A DNA stretch of 64,000 nucleotides, from positions 21,958,443 through 22,022,442 of the forward strand of contig JAVDOI010000004.1 in assembly GCA_032191485.1 (NCBI GenBank). Reading direction: 5' to 3'. The notes under the pieces are model-generated. The model saw nothing but the letters and a program-made list of their open reading frames with translations, ran no database searches and was not told the DNA's origin. The translations under genes were made by a program, and so were the position numbers. Position 1 is the stretch's first letter. Every line of letters starts with the position of its first letter. The stretch is from Leptoclinus maculatus. Lineage: Eukaryota > Chordata > Actinopteri > Perciformes > Stichaeidae. Below are positions 26,678 to 39,387 of this stretch, in pieces.

Positions 26678-27725
26678 CTTCAGGCTTGAATTGTCTCAGC
26701 CCCACACTCTCCACTCCATAAAGAGTAATGACCTCCCAGGGAATGTTATTTATTAATAATACACACCTCAGGGCCGAAGCAGATAGCTTATCGTGAAAAA
26801 AACAATCCAGTCTCACCAACAACAAACCAGAGCTTAACTTCCTCTGCAGGAACCTGACGCTGCAAAAAAAACAAAAAACAGGAAAATCCTCATGCACACA
26901 TTCCCTAAAACCCAGAAGACCTGCAGAGAGAGTTTAGGTGTAAAGACGCCCACTCTGCTCTCGTGGAGGGTCCCGCCGCAGGAATGTAAAACTGTAATCA
27001 CTCGCACATTTCCCTCGAGCTAAAGCAATGAAAAACCTTAATTCTAACAAAACGTCTCCTTTGATAAACAAACACTCTCGCACACCCTTTAACTACACCC
27101 CCCCCCCCTCTCATCTCCCCCGTATCACACCAGTCATCCAGGCCAGTCTAAGGGAGTGGGGGGGGTGCAAGGTTTCTAGATGTGCAAGCGAGCGCTGTGG
27201 TTTCCTGGTCACCGGCTTTCTGGAATGCTTGACATGACAAGAGCGGCTCAGCAGAAAACCACTTCAATGAGGGGGGGGGGGGGGGGCATTTCTCCTTTCA
27301 ATGTCAAACCACTCCGGTGTAGAAATAATTTACTGACAATAACGTGTTTATGCAATAATATCAAGTTACCACGTAGAAAAGTGAACACAGAGTTTTTTTC
27401 GTTTTATACAAATTGTTTTATTTATTAGCGCTTATGAAATTCTTCAAAACTAATTTTAAAAAAGGTAAAAAACTGAGTTTTGCCATCCAACTAAACTCCA
27501 TCTAACTTTCCAGTATATTTGAAACTAAACGTTGTCTTTAGCCGGCGGTACTGAGCGTGTGCAGCTCTCTGCAGAGATGAGAAGGAAGTGAGATGTTCAC
27601 TCTTTAGTGACGTCCATCTAGAACGGGGCGATACGGACAAAATCTTCTGTCAACGATACAGCATGTTTTCTGATAAATAAATAAGTCGTCTATATAACAT
27701 AACCACATGGGTTTGTTTACTCTTG

Positions 27726-27925
27726 TGTAGGGCTGCAAAGATTATTAACATTAAGATGATATATTCTTGATTAATCGATTGTTTGGTCAGAAAACAGTGA
27801 AAATTGTCGATCAGTGTTTCCCAAAACTCAAAGAAACTGAAATCAGAGAATTATGACTTATTATTTTTTTCTTAAAAAATGATTAGAACCAATTCAATCT
27901 ATTATTAAAATAGTTGTTGAGTAAT
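27726..27925. mobile_element. hAT-like MITE fragment
   Basis: AGGGCTGCAA near the start, GATTAATCGATTGTTTGGTC, GTCGATCAGTGTTTCCCA and CTTAAAAAATGA follow the order of a very common teleost MITE. Assigned from memory. Confidence 0.55.
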
Positions 27926-29884
27926 CGTTCATTTTGTGTGAATTTAAACACTCGACAAATGAAAAGCACAGAATGTTTTGTCATTTAATTAAGACATTTT
28001 GTGAAAAAACAATCAGCTTTTCTGTGAAATGTGAGTGTGTGCTTGTTATTATCAATGACGATATCTCGATGTATGATTTCATCACGACAGAAGACGACTT
28101 ATTATCATATTGAATTATCACTTCCATCATCAGCTCCAGAACAAAAATGTGTTGAATGAACTTTTTTTTTGCCAAATCAGGAAAGTTATTTGCAGAATTG
28201 ACTTCCCCTGACGAGGTGCTTTTTATTTGCCCCGGGGCAATCCTCAGTGTTGAGCCGTCTCACTGTCTGTCTGGGAAGGGGGGGGGGGGGGGGGGGGGGG
28301 GTAGCTGCAGGAATAAATGAGCAAGTCTTTGAAATGCGCTCTATAATTAGCAGGGGTACTATATCACCGGCAGGTTGTCTGGACCTGCAGAAATATGCTC
28401 ACGGTTGTGATAATGAAAGAGAGAAGAGGAGCAGACGTATCACTGATGCTCTGTGTGAAAAGTCTTTGTTCTCTTTAAGGACAGAGAGATGGAGGCTTTA
28501 AGTTCCTTCCACGTCTGTTCCCGCCACTTATATTTAACTCATCGACTTGATGAATTACTGAGCTTTCAGTCAGTCTGCATTTTCCGGAGAAGCTTCCCAA
28601 GAATGATCCTCCATCCCAGTGACCATTAGAGACACAAAGCTCTTTAGAGAAGTGGTTCATTAGTTACCGAAAGCTTTGTTTATACTCGCTTGGAACCTCC
28701 ACAATAGAGAGGAGGGATTATAATTATCTATAAACTCATATCTCATATTCATAAACTACTTTATTACCTTTATACAAACCATGTAAAGAAAGAAGTCAAG
28801 TATTAAATGTATTATAAAGAAACAAAGGTTGAATATCCTGTAAATATTTGATTTGGCTGATAAAGATTTACTCGCATGTAGATTTTTAAGACTTCCTGTT
28901 TCTGAAACATTGATGTTTTGTGCTTCTGCTCTTTGTCTTTAGTCCGTGTTTCTATTAACATAACTATCCCTTATTTTGTTGCTTTGCATGTTGTATTTTT
29001 ATGAGTTTCATGTCTTAATAGTACTTCACAATGTAGTATAATGGTGCACTGATGTTTCTACTCGTATTAATATTCTCTCTTTTATTATTGTTTCTGAATG
29101 CTTATAGAAGGATACATGATGCATAACTTTGTCATTTTAATCTTACATTCTGTTTTTCAGGATGACTTTGTAACATCTGTCCAGAGACTACAGATGGTGC
29201 ATTTAAATAGATTTTTTATTAATTACTGATGAAAACATTTTCATTCCCGCATCATCTGAAGCTGAACGCTTCCATCGATTGACCTCGGCTGCAGCGCGCG
29301 TTGACTCGCCTCACTTAGTGAATCAAGTAATGGAGGGACCGGGTCAATGAAATGCAGAGGAGGCTGATGTGGTCTCCTGCTCTCAGCCGCTCTAGTGGAC
29401 TTTATAGTAGCACTGATGATCTTTCACGACGAGGCTCACGGAAGCTGCATGAAGTGGAATGAAGGAACAGGGAGGAAATACACGGGGCTCCATCTTACTG
29501 AAGGGGTTGTTGAAGCGAGCGGAGAAGTAGCAGAGTAGAAATCCTGCAGCTCCTTCATGAGAAACTCTAACTGCCGCCGGCTCTTTGTCTTTCCTTAAGT
29601 GTTACGTAACACGTAGTATGAGTTTAAATCCAATGTGACAGTTACAAATTCACTACTAGAATGTTAAAGCAAAGTCAAACAGTCAGCTGGTTAATTCATG
29701 CTTCAGAGTAAAATCTCTGCACACTTGGTCAAAGTTGTTTCTACGAGCAGCAATATAGTATATAATATAATATATAAATTATAATAACAATAATATAACA
29801 ATAACACTTTCCACTTGTGACTTTAAAGTCTCATGTAAGACTATGCACACAGTCTGCAGCACTAATGCTTGATGGATTTAACTA

Positions 29885-29950
29885 GAGATGGGAATCGAGA
29901 ACCGGTTCCAGTTGAGAACTGGCTCCAAATTGTCCGATACATCAGAATCG
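29885..29950. repeat. Dispersed repeat fragment (GAGAACCGGTTCC type)
   Basis: GATGGGAATCGAGAACCGGT, then TCCAGTTGAGAACTGG, resembles the end of a common fish hAT-type MITE. Short and unconfirmed. Confidence 0.4.
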
Positions 29951-30029
29951 TATGCCTCCGAGGTTTATCACTTCCTTTTATTGATGCAGGTATGTTTTTC
30001 TGTGACTGATGTGCTTTTTAAAAACTCTG

Positions 30030-30915
30030 CGTCATGACGTCAAATTTTCCGTCACAACATCAAATTCATGCGTCACGACGTCAAACTCATACGTCACGAC
30101 TTCAAACTCATACGTCACAACGTCACACTTATAAGTCACGACGTCAAACTTATAAGTCACGACGTCAAACTCATATGTCACGACGTCAAACTCATATGTC
30201 ACGACGTCAAACTCATATGTCACGACGTCAAACTCGTACGTCATGATGTTAAACTCGTACGTCACGACTTCAAACTCGTACGTCACGACTTCAAACTCGT
30301 ACGTCATGATGTTAAACTCGTACGTCACGACTTCAAACTCGTATTTCACGACGTCAAACTTATAAGTCACAACGTCAAACTCATGTCATGACTTCAAACT
30401 CAGATGTCACGACTTCAAACTCATGTCACAACTTCAAACTCATGTCACGACTTCAAACTCAGATGTCACGATGTCAAACTCATGTCACAACTTCAAACTC
30501 ATATGTCACGACTTCAAACTCATATGTCACGACTTCAAACTCATATGTCACGACTTCAAACTCATGTCACGACTTCAAACTCATGTCACGACTTCAAACT
30601 CACATGTCACGACTTCAAACTCATGTCACGACGTCAAACTCATATGTCACGACGTCAAACTCATATGTCACGACTTCAAACTCATATGTCACGACGTCAA
30701 ACTCATATGTCACGACTTCAAACTCATATGTCACGACTTCAAACTCATGTCACGACGTCAAACTCATATGTCACGACTTCAAACTCATGTCACGACTTCA
30801 AACTCAGATGTCACGATGTCAAACTCATATGTCACGACGTCAAACTCATATGTCACGACTTCAAACTCATATGTCACGACGTCAAACTCATATGTCATGA
30901 CGTCAAACTACATTG
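30030..30915. repeat. 21-bp minisatellite, unit TCATATGTCACGACGTCAAAC
   Basis: About 43 units of 21 bp, with 18-bp variants (TCATGTCACGACTTCAAA). Variants alternate GACGTCA and GACTTCA. Because 21 and 18 are multiples of three, all frames stay open and give repetitive pseudo-proteins. Perfect TGACGTCA occurs at the outer units (30035-30042, 30898-30905). Confidence 0.95.
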
Positions 30916-31124
30916 TGACGCCCAACTCTACTCTCTAACTTAACATGTTAAAATGTTATTACGCAGACATTCTACGCTGTGTTCAGACTCAGTGATAACA
31001 AAACAGCTGCTGCTCGTTTGAACTGTTCTGGATCTGTGAGGCTTTCCTCTGTTTGGATTGAGAGAGCGTCTCTGGAGCGGCCTGTTGAAGGAATGTGGTA
31101 AACTTCCAGCCATGTGCTCCCCCC

Positions 31125-31139
31125 CCCCACACACACACA

Positions 31140-31170
<31 letters not shown>

Positions 31171-31311
31171 ACTGAGCCGGTGTAACTTAAAACCCAGCAG
31201 AGTGCTCCAACGTGGGACGGCACTACGGAGCTCTGATGGTCGTCAAACACGGACATTGATTGGGTGTCACAGAGAAAGCTGTCCAAACACAGGGACACAT
31301 GCCAGGCTGCT

Positions 31312-31345
<34 letters not shown>

Positions 31346-31360
31346 TGTGTGTGTGAGGCC
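31125..31360. repeat. (CA)n and (GT)n microsatellites
   Basis: CA tracts at about 31129-31172 and a GT tract at about 31315-31354, separated by 140 bp; the two can pair as inverted dinucleotides. Confidence 0.93.
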
Positions 31361-31940
31361 GATGATGAGAAAGAAATCCATGACCAGAAAAAACGTCTTC
31401 CTGTTTTCATCACTACAGGATCATTTACATGAAGAAGATATTCTGTTTTTTGACTTTATTCCGAAAAAGACAATATTCCCACCAAGTTGTTTACATGGCT
31501 CATGGATATTCTACTTATTTTCTTGTTTACATGGATTCGGTCATACTCCTATTGAGGTAAAACCTTTTCCAGCTGCAGTCATGTTGCTCCGGTAGTGAAC
31601 CCGCGCCATCAAAGTTCTGCAAGCTCTGCAAAAAACTGCATGCATCTCTAGTCCAGTCTTGCAAACAGTTGTACAAGCTTTTATATCCTAATCCTTTGAA
31701 GTGTGTGTGTTTATGCAAATAACCACTATAGATGACTTTTAGCCTGACTTATGAATCATTGATGAACCGCAATTGTTTTTAAAAAAGTTAGTTCTGATCC
31801 GATCTTTGACTCAGATGATCCGATCCGAACGGTGAGCTGGTTTAAAGAGACTACTGTTTATCTGAAAGTATCTCTGGTGTTATTCAGTTTATTCCAGTGT
31901 ATAAATAGTCACAGACAGTAGAAGCATCACTGAACTGTTT

Positions 31941-31944
<4 letters not shown>

Positions 31945-31975
<31 letters not shown>
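31945..31975. repeat. (TA)n microsatellite
   Basis: About 15 TA units. Confidence 0.95.
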
Positions 31976-31977
<2 letters not shown>

Positions 31978-32459
31978 TGTATACATATGGACCGGCTGCT
32001 CTCGTACCGCTGGTTCTGTTGATAAAGAATAAAAAGCTTGAGATGGAGCAGAAGTGAAAGAGACACTTCGACCCAAATGTGTCAGCATCACACAACGTAT
32101 TTAAAAATATACAAACATCACCACGATATCACGCACTAATGGTCCACCAGCAGACAGCATGGCGGCCTTCAAGGGACGGCACTTGTGATGCCGAACCAAT
32201 AAGGTCAATATCTGATATCAATGCATAATCCAATATGGCGGATGAATCTGCAGCAGTGGAGACGAGTCACATCATAAAAGCCCCCCCCTCCTGCTGAGCT
32301 CTCGGTGCCTTGAACTGCTCCATTTACACAGATTGTCATTCAGATGAGGGGGGGTTCTGTTGTTTAAGGCTGCCCTGACACACATCCATACGAAAAGCAC
32401 AATTAAGAGTAATTAGGCTTTTCCAGGCTGAAGGGGGGAGTTATCTGGTACCCGAGCAT

Positions 32460-33295
32460 GCAAGCAACACTAGATAACCGAGCACTCAACCAACATGTAG
32501 ATAACCGAGCACGCAACACGTAGATAACCAAGCACTCAACCAACATGTAGATAACTGAGCACGCAACACGTAGAAACAGAGCATGCAACATGTAGAAACA
32601 GAGCACGCAACCAACACGTAGAAACCGAGCATGCAACCAACACGTAGAAACAGAGCATGCAACCAACACGTAGAAACAGAGCATGCAACCAACACGTAGA
32701 AACAGAGCACGCAACCAACACGTAGAAACCGAGCACGCAACCAACACGTAGAAACAGAGCACGCAACCAACACGTAGAAACAGAGCATGCAACACGTAGA
32801 AACAGAGCACGCAACCAACACGTAGAAACAGAGCATGCAATACGTAGAAACAGAGCACGCAACCAACACGTAGAAACAGAGCACGCAACCAACACGTAGA
32901 AACAGAGCACGCAACCAACACGTAGAAACAGAGCACGCAACCAACACGTAGAAACAGAGCATGCAACCAACACGTAGAAACAGAGCATGCAACCAACACG
33001 TAGAAACAGAGCATGCAACCAACAAGTAGAAACAGAGCATGCAACACGTAGAAAGAGAGCATGCAACCAACACGTAGAAAGAGAGCATGCAACCAACACG
33101 TAGAAAGCAAGCATCCAACCAACATGTAGAAACAGAGCATGCAACACGTAGAAAGAGAGCATCCAACCAACACGTAGAAACAGGCATGCAACACGTAGAA
33201 AGAGAGCATCCAACCAACACGTAGAAACTGAGCACGCAACACGTAGAAACTGAGCATGCAACATGTAGAAACCGATCACGCAACATGTACCACGG
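32460..33295. repeat. 26/22-bp minisatellite, core ACGTAGAAACAGAGCATGCA
   Basis: About 34 units. The 26-bp form includes ACCAAC and the 22-bp form lacks four bases. GCATGC and GCACGC alternate. Long open frames on the minus strand (Cys/Leu/Val/Phe-rich) are artefacts of the array. Confidence 0.95.
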
Positions 33296-33367
33296 AGGGA
33301 TTTGATCATTTCATCCCAACAGGTTCACTGCACCTTGTAAACGTGGGACAAATCACAGAGTACTTGA

Positions 33368-33705
33368 ATCTAGTGCTGCACAATATATTTAGTTTTTTTA
33401 TATCGTGATAAACACTTCGCAAATAAACTGCGATATTGCACTTTTTGAGTTAGTTGAAAGAAAGTTCAAGTAGAAAACTGAACTTTAAAATTAAACCAAC
33501 ATTCTGTTTTTTTATTGGTCTTTTTTCAATTTGTTCAATAAAAGAATGTTGGAAATAATTTACTTTTTTAATTCAAAAAGTAATTTGTTGCATTTTATCA
33601 GAAAGTAGCAGAAAGCATCTGTTTATCTATCGTAAATAATATCGTTATCGCAATAGTCAATGTTATCGCACATCACATTTTTCCCTCATATCTTGCAGCC
33701 CGACT
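33368..33705. mobile_element. hAT-like MITE, near complete
   Basis: Starts TAGTGCTGCACAATATATTT and ends TCATATCTTGCAGCCCGACT, giving inverted GGGCTGCA-type ends. Internal CTGCGATATTGCA and TATCGTTATCGCAATAGTC match a widespread teleost element. No transposase. Confidence 0.65.
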
Positions 33706-34599
33706 TTATTCATGAAACATTGCTGTAATTTCAACACTGCTGCAGCTGTAATAACCTTTTTATCACTGATTCCCAGATGATTAACATGGAGTCTGGTTAG
33801 AAACAGAAAGCTGCAGTAAAAAGAAAACTATGATAAACTGGTGAGAAACTAGATAGTGTGTCTCTTCTAATCTAGTGTGCTGCATCCCAGCTCAGAGAAA
33901 AGTCTCCTCAGATCAGACTCAAACCACAGCAGCTCAGATATCGAGATACGGCCGAGATGACTCAGGAGCTTTTACCGACATTTCTGCAAAATATTCAGTT
34001 CATTTATGACTGTGTGAAGAAATATTCAGCAAATCTGACCGCAAACAAGAGCTACAAACGCTCTGCAGACGTCTCGAAGTTTAAATCAGGTTCAAGAGGG
34101 GTCAGGTCTGGTTTTTGATAAATACCTGCAGGCGGACTAACCCAGTCCCAGACCAGGGTGGGGGGGGGGGGCATGCAAGGACTTGCTGAACCTCAACTAA
34201 AGCAGGCGTGAATCCACCGGGGGTTTGTCCCAGCTAGGGGGGGAGAGATTTCTGGGAGTAGAGAGGAGGCACACAGGTTCCCTAAGTGCTTCCTGGAGAG
34301 TTTAAACATAAATACACACAGACACCAATATCCCCCCCCCCCCTCCCAGTCACTCAGAGGGGGGGCAGAGAGGAGAAGAGCCAGGCCACATGTTGTGTTA
34401 TCAGGGTAATGAATTCTCACCGGTGGGCCAAGCAAAGTTCAACATGAGAAGCAGGATGACTGTGATGTTTTTATCTCAGAGTCCAGCACAACTTATGATT
34501 CTATCTATATATCAATATAATAAGAAACCACGTACACATGAACTAAATGTACAGTGAGACGCCCACACAGGTAAACTGCTTCGTTCAGGTGTCCTTCAA

Positions 34600-34635
34600 A
34601 ATAAAGTGTTTGTTTAAAACACTTTATTGAACAGG
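34600..34635. repeat. Short perfect palindrome AATAAAGTGTTT / AAACACTTTATT
   Basis: Hairpin with 12-14-bp arms and a small loop. Creates AATAAA on both strands. No adjacent gene. Confidence 0.7.
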
Positions 34636-35524
34636 GCTCTCTAGGAAAAGAGATTTCTAATCTAAATGAGAGTTACCAGGTTAAATTATAATTATATATA
34701 ATAATAAAAAATATATAAATATTACCCTGCCAATCATGGAGGAATGACAAAAAAAAGAAACAAAAACTTCACTTTCTGTGACGAATATTCAGAAACAGTT
34801 TCGTTCTCACAGCAATTAATTCTGCCATTGATCTTATCTTCAAAGACTTTATATTATTATAGAAAAATAAGAAAAGTATACAAAGTATTTCTATAATAAA
34901 TGTGATGATGTTGGCAACATTTCTTAAACATAAATGTAACTTTAACAGTAAAAACTATTTTTGTTGTTTTCCTGAAGGATGTGGAGCAACATGTGAAACT
35001 ACTTTCTAATTTGGCTAAACAATAAAGACACTTAATATCTGTATGTTTCATAATATGTTGCTCCCCTGGCTCTATTGTTATTGTTCTATTTGTATTCTGA
35101 ATCTGTATGATGTTATTAGAGATGTATGATAGATGGTGTTAATCCATTAAGGGATGGGCCAAATGTTTGTCATGAAACAGAAATATAACAAATGAATACA
35201 AATAAAAAGGACCAGTGTGTTACCTGTAATATAGTGTTAATCTATGTCAAGTGAAACACGCCCCTCAGCGTGGGAACAGATGTCTCATAATAATTTCATA
35301 TCTACAGAAACAACGACTTTCAGGAAGCTCATAATAATAAATACAGAGACTTAACTTGATATAAAACTTGAGGTAAACTTATGAAACTTTATTAAATAAT
35401 TTTTGAGAAACTCCCAAGTGAAGAAAAGTGGAATACCCCCCCCCCTCGTGCAGTTCTTCTTTCAAGATCCTCGCGCGGGACGTGCGCATGCAACCTTAAA
35501 AAGAGAAGAGTAACGTGTACTCAC

Positions 35525-35804
35525 GCACTGCCTCCTGTTTGGGGTCCAGCTCGGTGCAGCCCTGCTGGAGGCCGGTGATCCTGCCCTGCAGCCCGCGGAC
35601 CCGCAGGCCGGTGGCCGCGAGCTCGTCCTCCAGCTCCTGGAACACGGAGCACGCGTGCTTGGCCAGATCCGACAGCTGGCGCAGGGTCCGGGACAGAGCC
35701 ACGTTACTCACGGAGACCAGGTCCTCCACCGGCGGAGCCTCCTCGTCGTAGGGTTGACGCCTGCAGAGCAACCGGGGCTCCACGAGTCGTTTGGCGAACG
35801 GCAT
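35525..35804 (-). CDS. NHS: NHS first coding exon (Nance-Horan syndrome protein N-terminus), gene continues off the window
   Basis: Encodes the N-terminal part of the WAVE-homology region of an NHS-family actin regulator: 93 codons plus one base before donor C|GTGAGT. Starts MPFAKRLVEPRLLCRRQPYD (mammalian NHS MPFAKRIVEPQWLCR), then SVSNVALSRTLRQLSDLAKH, ACSVFQELEDELA and LDPKQEAV, where the family invariably continues with Pro, as the phase allows. The ATG has AAC before it, a good Kozak context. The mammalian exon is about twice as long because of a Pro/Ala-rich insert missing here. NHSL paralogues are possible, but linkage to REPS2 favours NHS (nhsa or nhsb undecided). Confidence 0.92.
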
Positions 35805-36250
35805 GTTGGTTCGGACCTGAGGGTGGGGGGGGGGGGGGGTAAATCCAACAAAAAAAAAAGTGACCCAAAGAGTGAGCGGTTCTCTCCCCTCGGCCCCTGA
35901 TCCGGGTCCGCGGAGTTCAGCTGCTGCTGATGCCCCCCATCCTCAACCTTTCACGGACTGCTGCTGCGCTCCTGGCCGCTCCGCGGGTCATCTGCTCCAC
36001 TAATGCGTAAGTGTGTTTTTCTGTAGAGGTGGTTTTTAAAAAATGAAAAGAGGCGGCGGTGAAATGTGGAGTGGAGTCTCTGGTTTGACTGGCTCAGGAC
36101 TGACCTGCCGTGTTGGCTTCACAGCCCACCAGAAAAAATGATAATGAAGGACATGTTGAAGTCACATGATGGGAAAATGGAAAATACAGCCCAGTGTACA
36201 ATAAAGTGAGTTCACTTTCATGTTGTTAGGAGAAAACAGCAGAATAACTG
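35805..36250 (-). promoter_or_regulatory. NHS: NHS 5' UTR and promoter candidate, GC-rich
   Basis: GC- and CpG-richer than its surroundings up to about 36000, consistent with a CpG-island promoter. A run of 15 C (plus-strand G, 35825-35839) followed by ACCCTCAG lies just 5' of the ATG and resembles a 3' splice site, so a 5' UTR intron is possible. No TATA box seen. Confidence 0.5.
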
Positions 36251-36254
36251 AGTA

Positions 36255-37140
36255 AATAAGTGTTTTAAAGGGTACAGTGTGTGGCATTTAAAGGTACAGT
36301 GTGTGGCATTTAAAGGTACAGTAGGTGGAATTTAAAGGTACAGTGTGTGGCATTTAAAGGTACAGTGTGTAGAATTTAAAGGTACAGTATTTGGCATTTA
36401 AATGTACAGTGTGTGGCATTTAAAGGTACAGTATGTGACATTTAAAGGTACAGTGTGTGACATTTAAAGGTACAGTGTGTAGCATGTAAAGGTAAATTGT
36501 GTGAACTATAAAGGTACAGTGTGTGAAATGTAAAGGTACAGTGTGTGGTATTTAAAGGTACAGTGTGTGGAATTTAAAGGTACAGTATTTGGCATTTAAA
36601 TGTACAGTGTGTGGCATTTAAAGGTACAGTATGTGACATTTAAAGGTACAGTGTGTGACATTTAAAGATACAGTGTGTAGCATGTAAAGGTAAATTGTGT
36701 GAACTATAAAGGTACAGTGTGTGAAATGTAAAGGTACAGTGTGTGGTATTTAAAGGTACAGTGTGTGGCATTTGAAGGTACAGTGTGTGACATTTATAGG
36801 TACAGTGTGTGGCATTTAAAGGTACAGTGTGTGACATTTAAAGGTACAGTGTGTAGCATTTAAAGGGTACAATGTGTGAAATTTAAAGGTACAGTGTGTG
36901 GCATTTAAAGGTACAGTGTGTGAAATTTAAAGGTACAGTGTGTGAAATGTATAGGTACAGTGTGTGACATGTAAAGGTACAGTGTGTAGCATTTAAAGGT
37001 ACAGTGTGTGAAATTTAAAGGGTACAGTGTGTGACATTTAAAGGTACAGTGTGTAGCATTTAAAGGTACAGTGTGTAGCATTTAAAGGTACAGTGTGTGA
37101 CATTTAAAGTTAAAGTGAGTGGCATTTAAATGTACAATTT
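36255..37140. repeat. 22-bp minisatellite upstream of NHS, unit GGTACAGTGTGTGGCATTTA
   Basis: About 40 copies of a 22-bp unit (the quoted 20 bases followed by AA), with variants GAAATTT, GACATTT and AGCATTT and a higher-order duplication (36360-36550 resembles 36580-36740). The unit resembles the terminal inverted repeat of the MITE at 45624-46008 (TTTAAAG, then CAGTGTGTAG). Confidence 0.92.
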
Positions 37141-38669
37141 GTAGCATTTGTTTGGCATTTGTGTAATTTGGGTTTTGGAAACAAGACATTTCTAAATAAG
37201 AGTAATTGCTAAATAATGACACCGAACTTGTGCAATGTATCCTGGACAAGTGGTTCGGGTGTATTAGTATGGGTGCATTGTAGGTGACAATCTGAGGGGG
37301 ATGGACAGCTTCTCAGGTCTCGGTCCGCCTCACATGAAAAAACACACTCGGATTATTTTGGGCACATTCCTTCAACACCAGACAAAAGCATGCAGAGTAT
37401 CTGGCAAAAGCTGCAGTACAACGTGTGTTTTGACAAAGATTTAAGTATTAAAATAATCCTGAGGTGCCAGCTTTCACATGACTCCCAAATACATCCTTTC
37501 TTGAACACTTTGGACGTAATATTTTATGATGAAACTGTAAGGATTCCCCGTTTTTCTTCTTCTTTGCTCTCACCTCTGCGTGCAGACCTGCCAGCCTGAA
37601 CCCAGCTTCATTCACATTTGCTGAATGAGTGTTTTAACTAAATCCCAGCAGCTGACGGGGCCAGAATAGCCAGAGGTGACGGCCTAAAAGCCCTTCCTGT
37701 GGCCTAACTAATGCCCACACCAGAAGTGCAACCTTTGCAAAGCCCCCCGGGGGAGACAAAAGAGGGACGAGAGGAACGCTGTATGCCGTCATCTTTGAGT
37801 AATGGTGCTGCAACAAAAGAGGCGAACTTGAACGGACAAAAGCTGGTAATCTTTGTTGTGAGTAGGGTCGGCTTTAACTTTAAGCCACCGGGGGAGTTGA
37901 TACGAGTTATTGAGAACATTTACAGTGTATCTATACTGAACTTTTGTTTCATCACAACGTACTTTACGGAAGCCAAATGCTGTCTACGTGTGTCTGAGAT
38001 CACTAAATGTCTCCAGCTAGACGAATCAATAGCAGGCTAAGAACCAGGTTGCTTGACTTAGTGTGAGATAGCTATACGGTAATTATATCAAACAGGCATA
38101 TACTTAAGAGGCAACACATGGCTGACACATATAGTTTCCTCGTCACGTGCAGCTGTCATCTCGAAGTGCAAGCCAAACACTTTTAAGTGGTATTTATAGC
38201 TGAGAGAGGACAGCTCTCCGTCTGACTGAGTTAATACACACTCATGAGATGAAATAGAAACCTGCAGTATGGGAGGAGATGCCAAGTATTGGTTATGGCA
38301 CAGTGGAGCTACACGAGTGCCTTGTTGTCATCCGTCTGAACTCTTTCACTCCAGCTCAGTTTCTCTCCATTCGTTTTTCTCAGATGTGGAACGCAACGCT
38401 TTATTCCAGAATGCCTTTAACTCCGCTCAGCTGTTTTCTTTGGATTTAAAAACCTGTTTCATTTTGCTCTTTTCTTAAAAAAAAAATGATATATATATAT
38501 CCTGCAATTTCAATCACCAACAAGGACTCATTCAGTCGTCCTTGGTGCTCAATCGAATCCTGCATAGTTCTTCACATCCTGAATATGAGTTATATGCTGC
38601 TATTTCCAGGAAAAATGAGAGGCAAAATATATCAACCATGCAAACTGTACCTGGATACAGCCATGCTAA
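37141..38669. other. Intergenic, nothing recognised
   Basis: Upstream of NHS beyond the minisatellite. No coding exon. 37640-37920 is more GC-balanced and low in repeats, and could be conserved regulatory sequence, but nothing proves it. Confidence 0.5.
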
Positions 38670-38830
38670 CAGCTCTGTGAGGCCGAGGCACAGCAGGGCT
38701 TTGAGCTAAATGCTAACATTAGCAACCTGACATGAACCACCGTGACAATGCTAACATGCTATAGCTAAGCAGGAGTAATGTTTGAACCGGAGTAGCATAA
38801 TATTCTTCCTGCATACCCACAACGGTTAGC
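38670..38830 (+). repeat. Dispersed teleost repeat fragment (GCTAACAT type)
   Basis: GAGCTAAATGCTAACATTAG, then ACAATGCTAACATGCTA, a common fish repeat whose continuation resembles 39655-40215. Confidence 0.6.
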
Positions 38831-39387
38831 ATTTTTTCCTAAACAAAACACAACTGCAACTCCAAGCAACTAAATGGGCACGTAGCAAAACACGCCAACG
38901 GTGCATGCGCACATAGTGATACTTCATGCTACCTTCACAAACCATATTATTATTAAAACTAATCCACAGATTCCAAAAGTATGAATCAGTTTACAACCAA
39001 AACTCCCTGAACCAGCAGCCAAAGATAAAATAATACACCTCACTTTATATAGCCAAAACCATAGATGTCTTACCTTTGCTGTTTTGTGATCAAAAGTTGT
39101 GTTCAAGAGCAGATCAATGCTGCTAATGGCTCTCTGGATCCTTTTTGAGTTGATTTGTCTGTATTAATTTGCATGGATTTTAGGAGCGTTTGCACATGGC
39201 CTTCCTCCAGCATCTAACAGCCTATCCTCAGCCTTCCATGTGAAAAGAATATGTCTTAGGATGAATTATGGTACTGCACTCATTCTAAAGGCATTGGCCT
39301 TCAGTACAGGCATGAGCTGGCCAAATAGGCCGATGGATTATGGTTTTCTTTGAATGGGAACATGTGCAGAGGTCTGATTTTGAGCTG

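Noticed and set aside
30032..30943. Repeat-peptide ORFs and a CRISPR-like regular array
   Set aside because: Units are contiguous with no unique spacers, the genome is vertebrate, and there are no cas genes. It is a minisatellite.
32403..33309. Three overlapping Cys/Val/Leu/Phe-rich ORFs of 257-284 codons that look like membrane proteins
   Set aside because: Three frames open across the same 26/22-bp minisatellite show this is repeat-driven, not coding.
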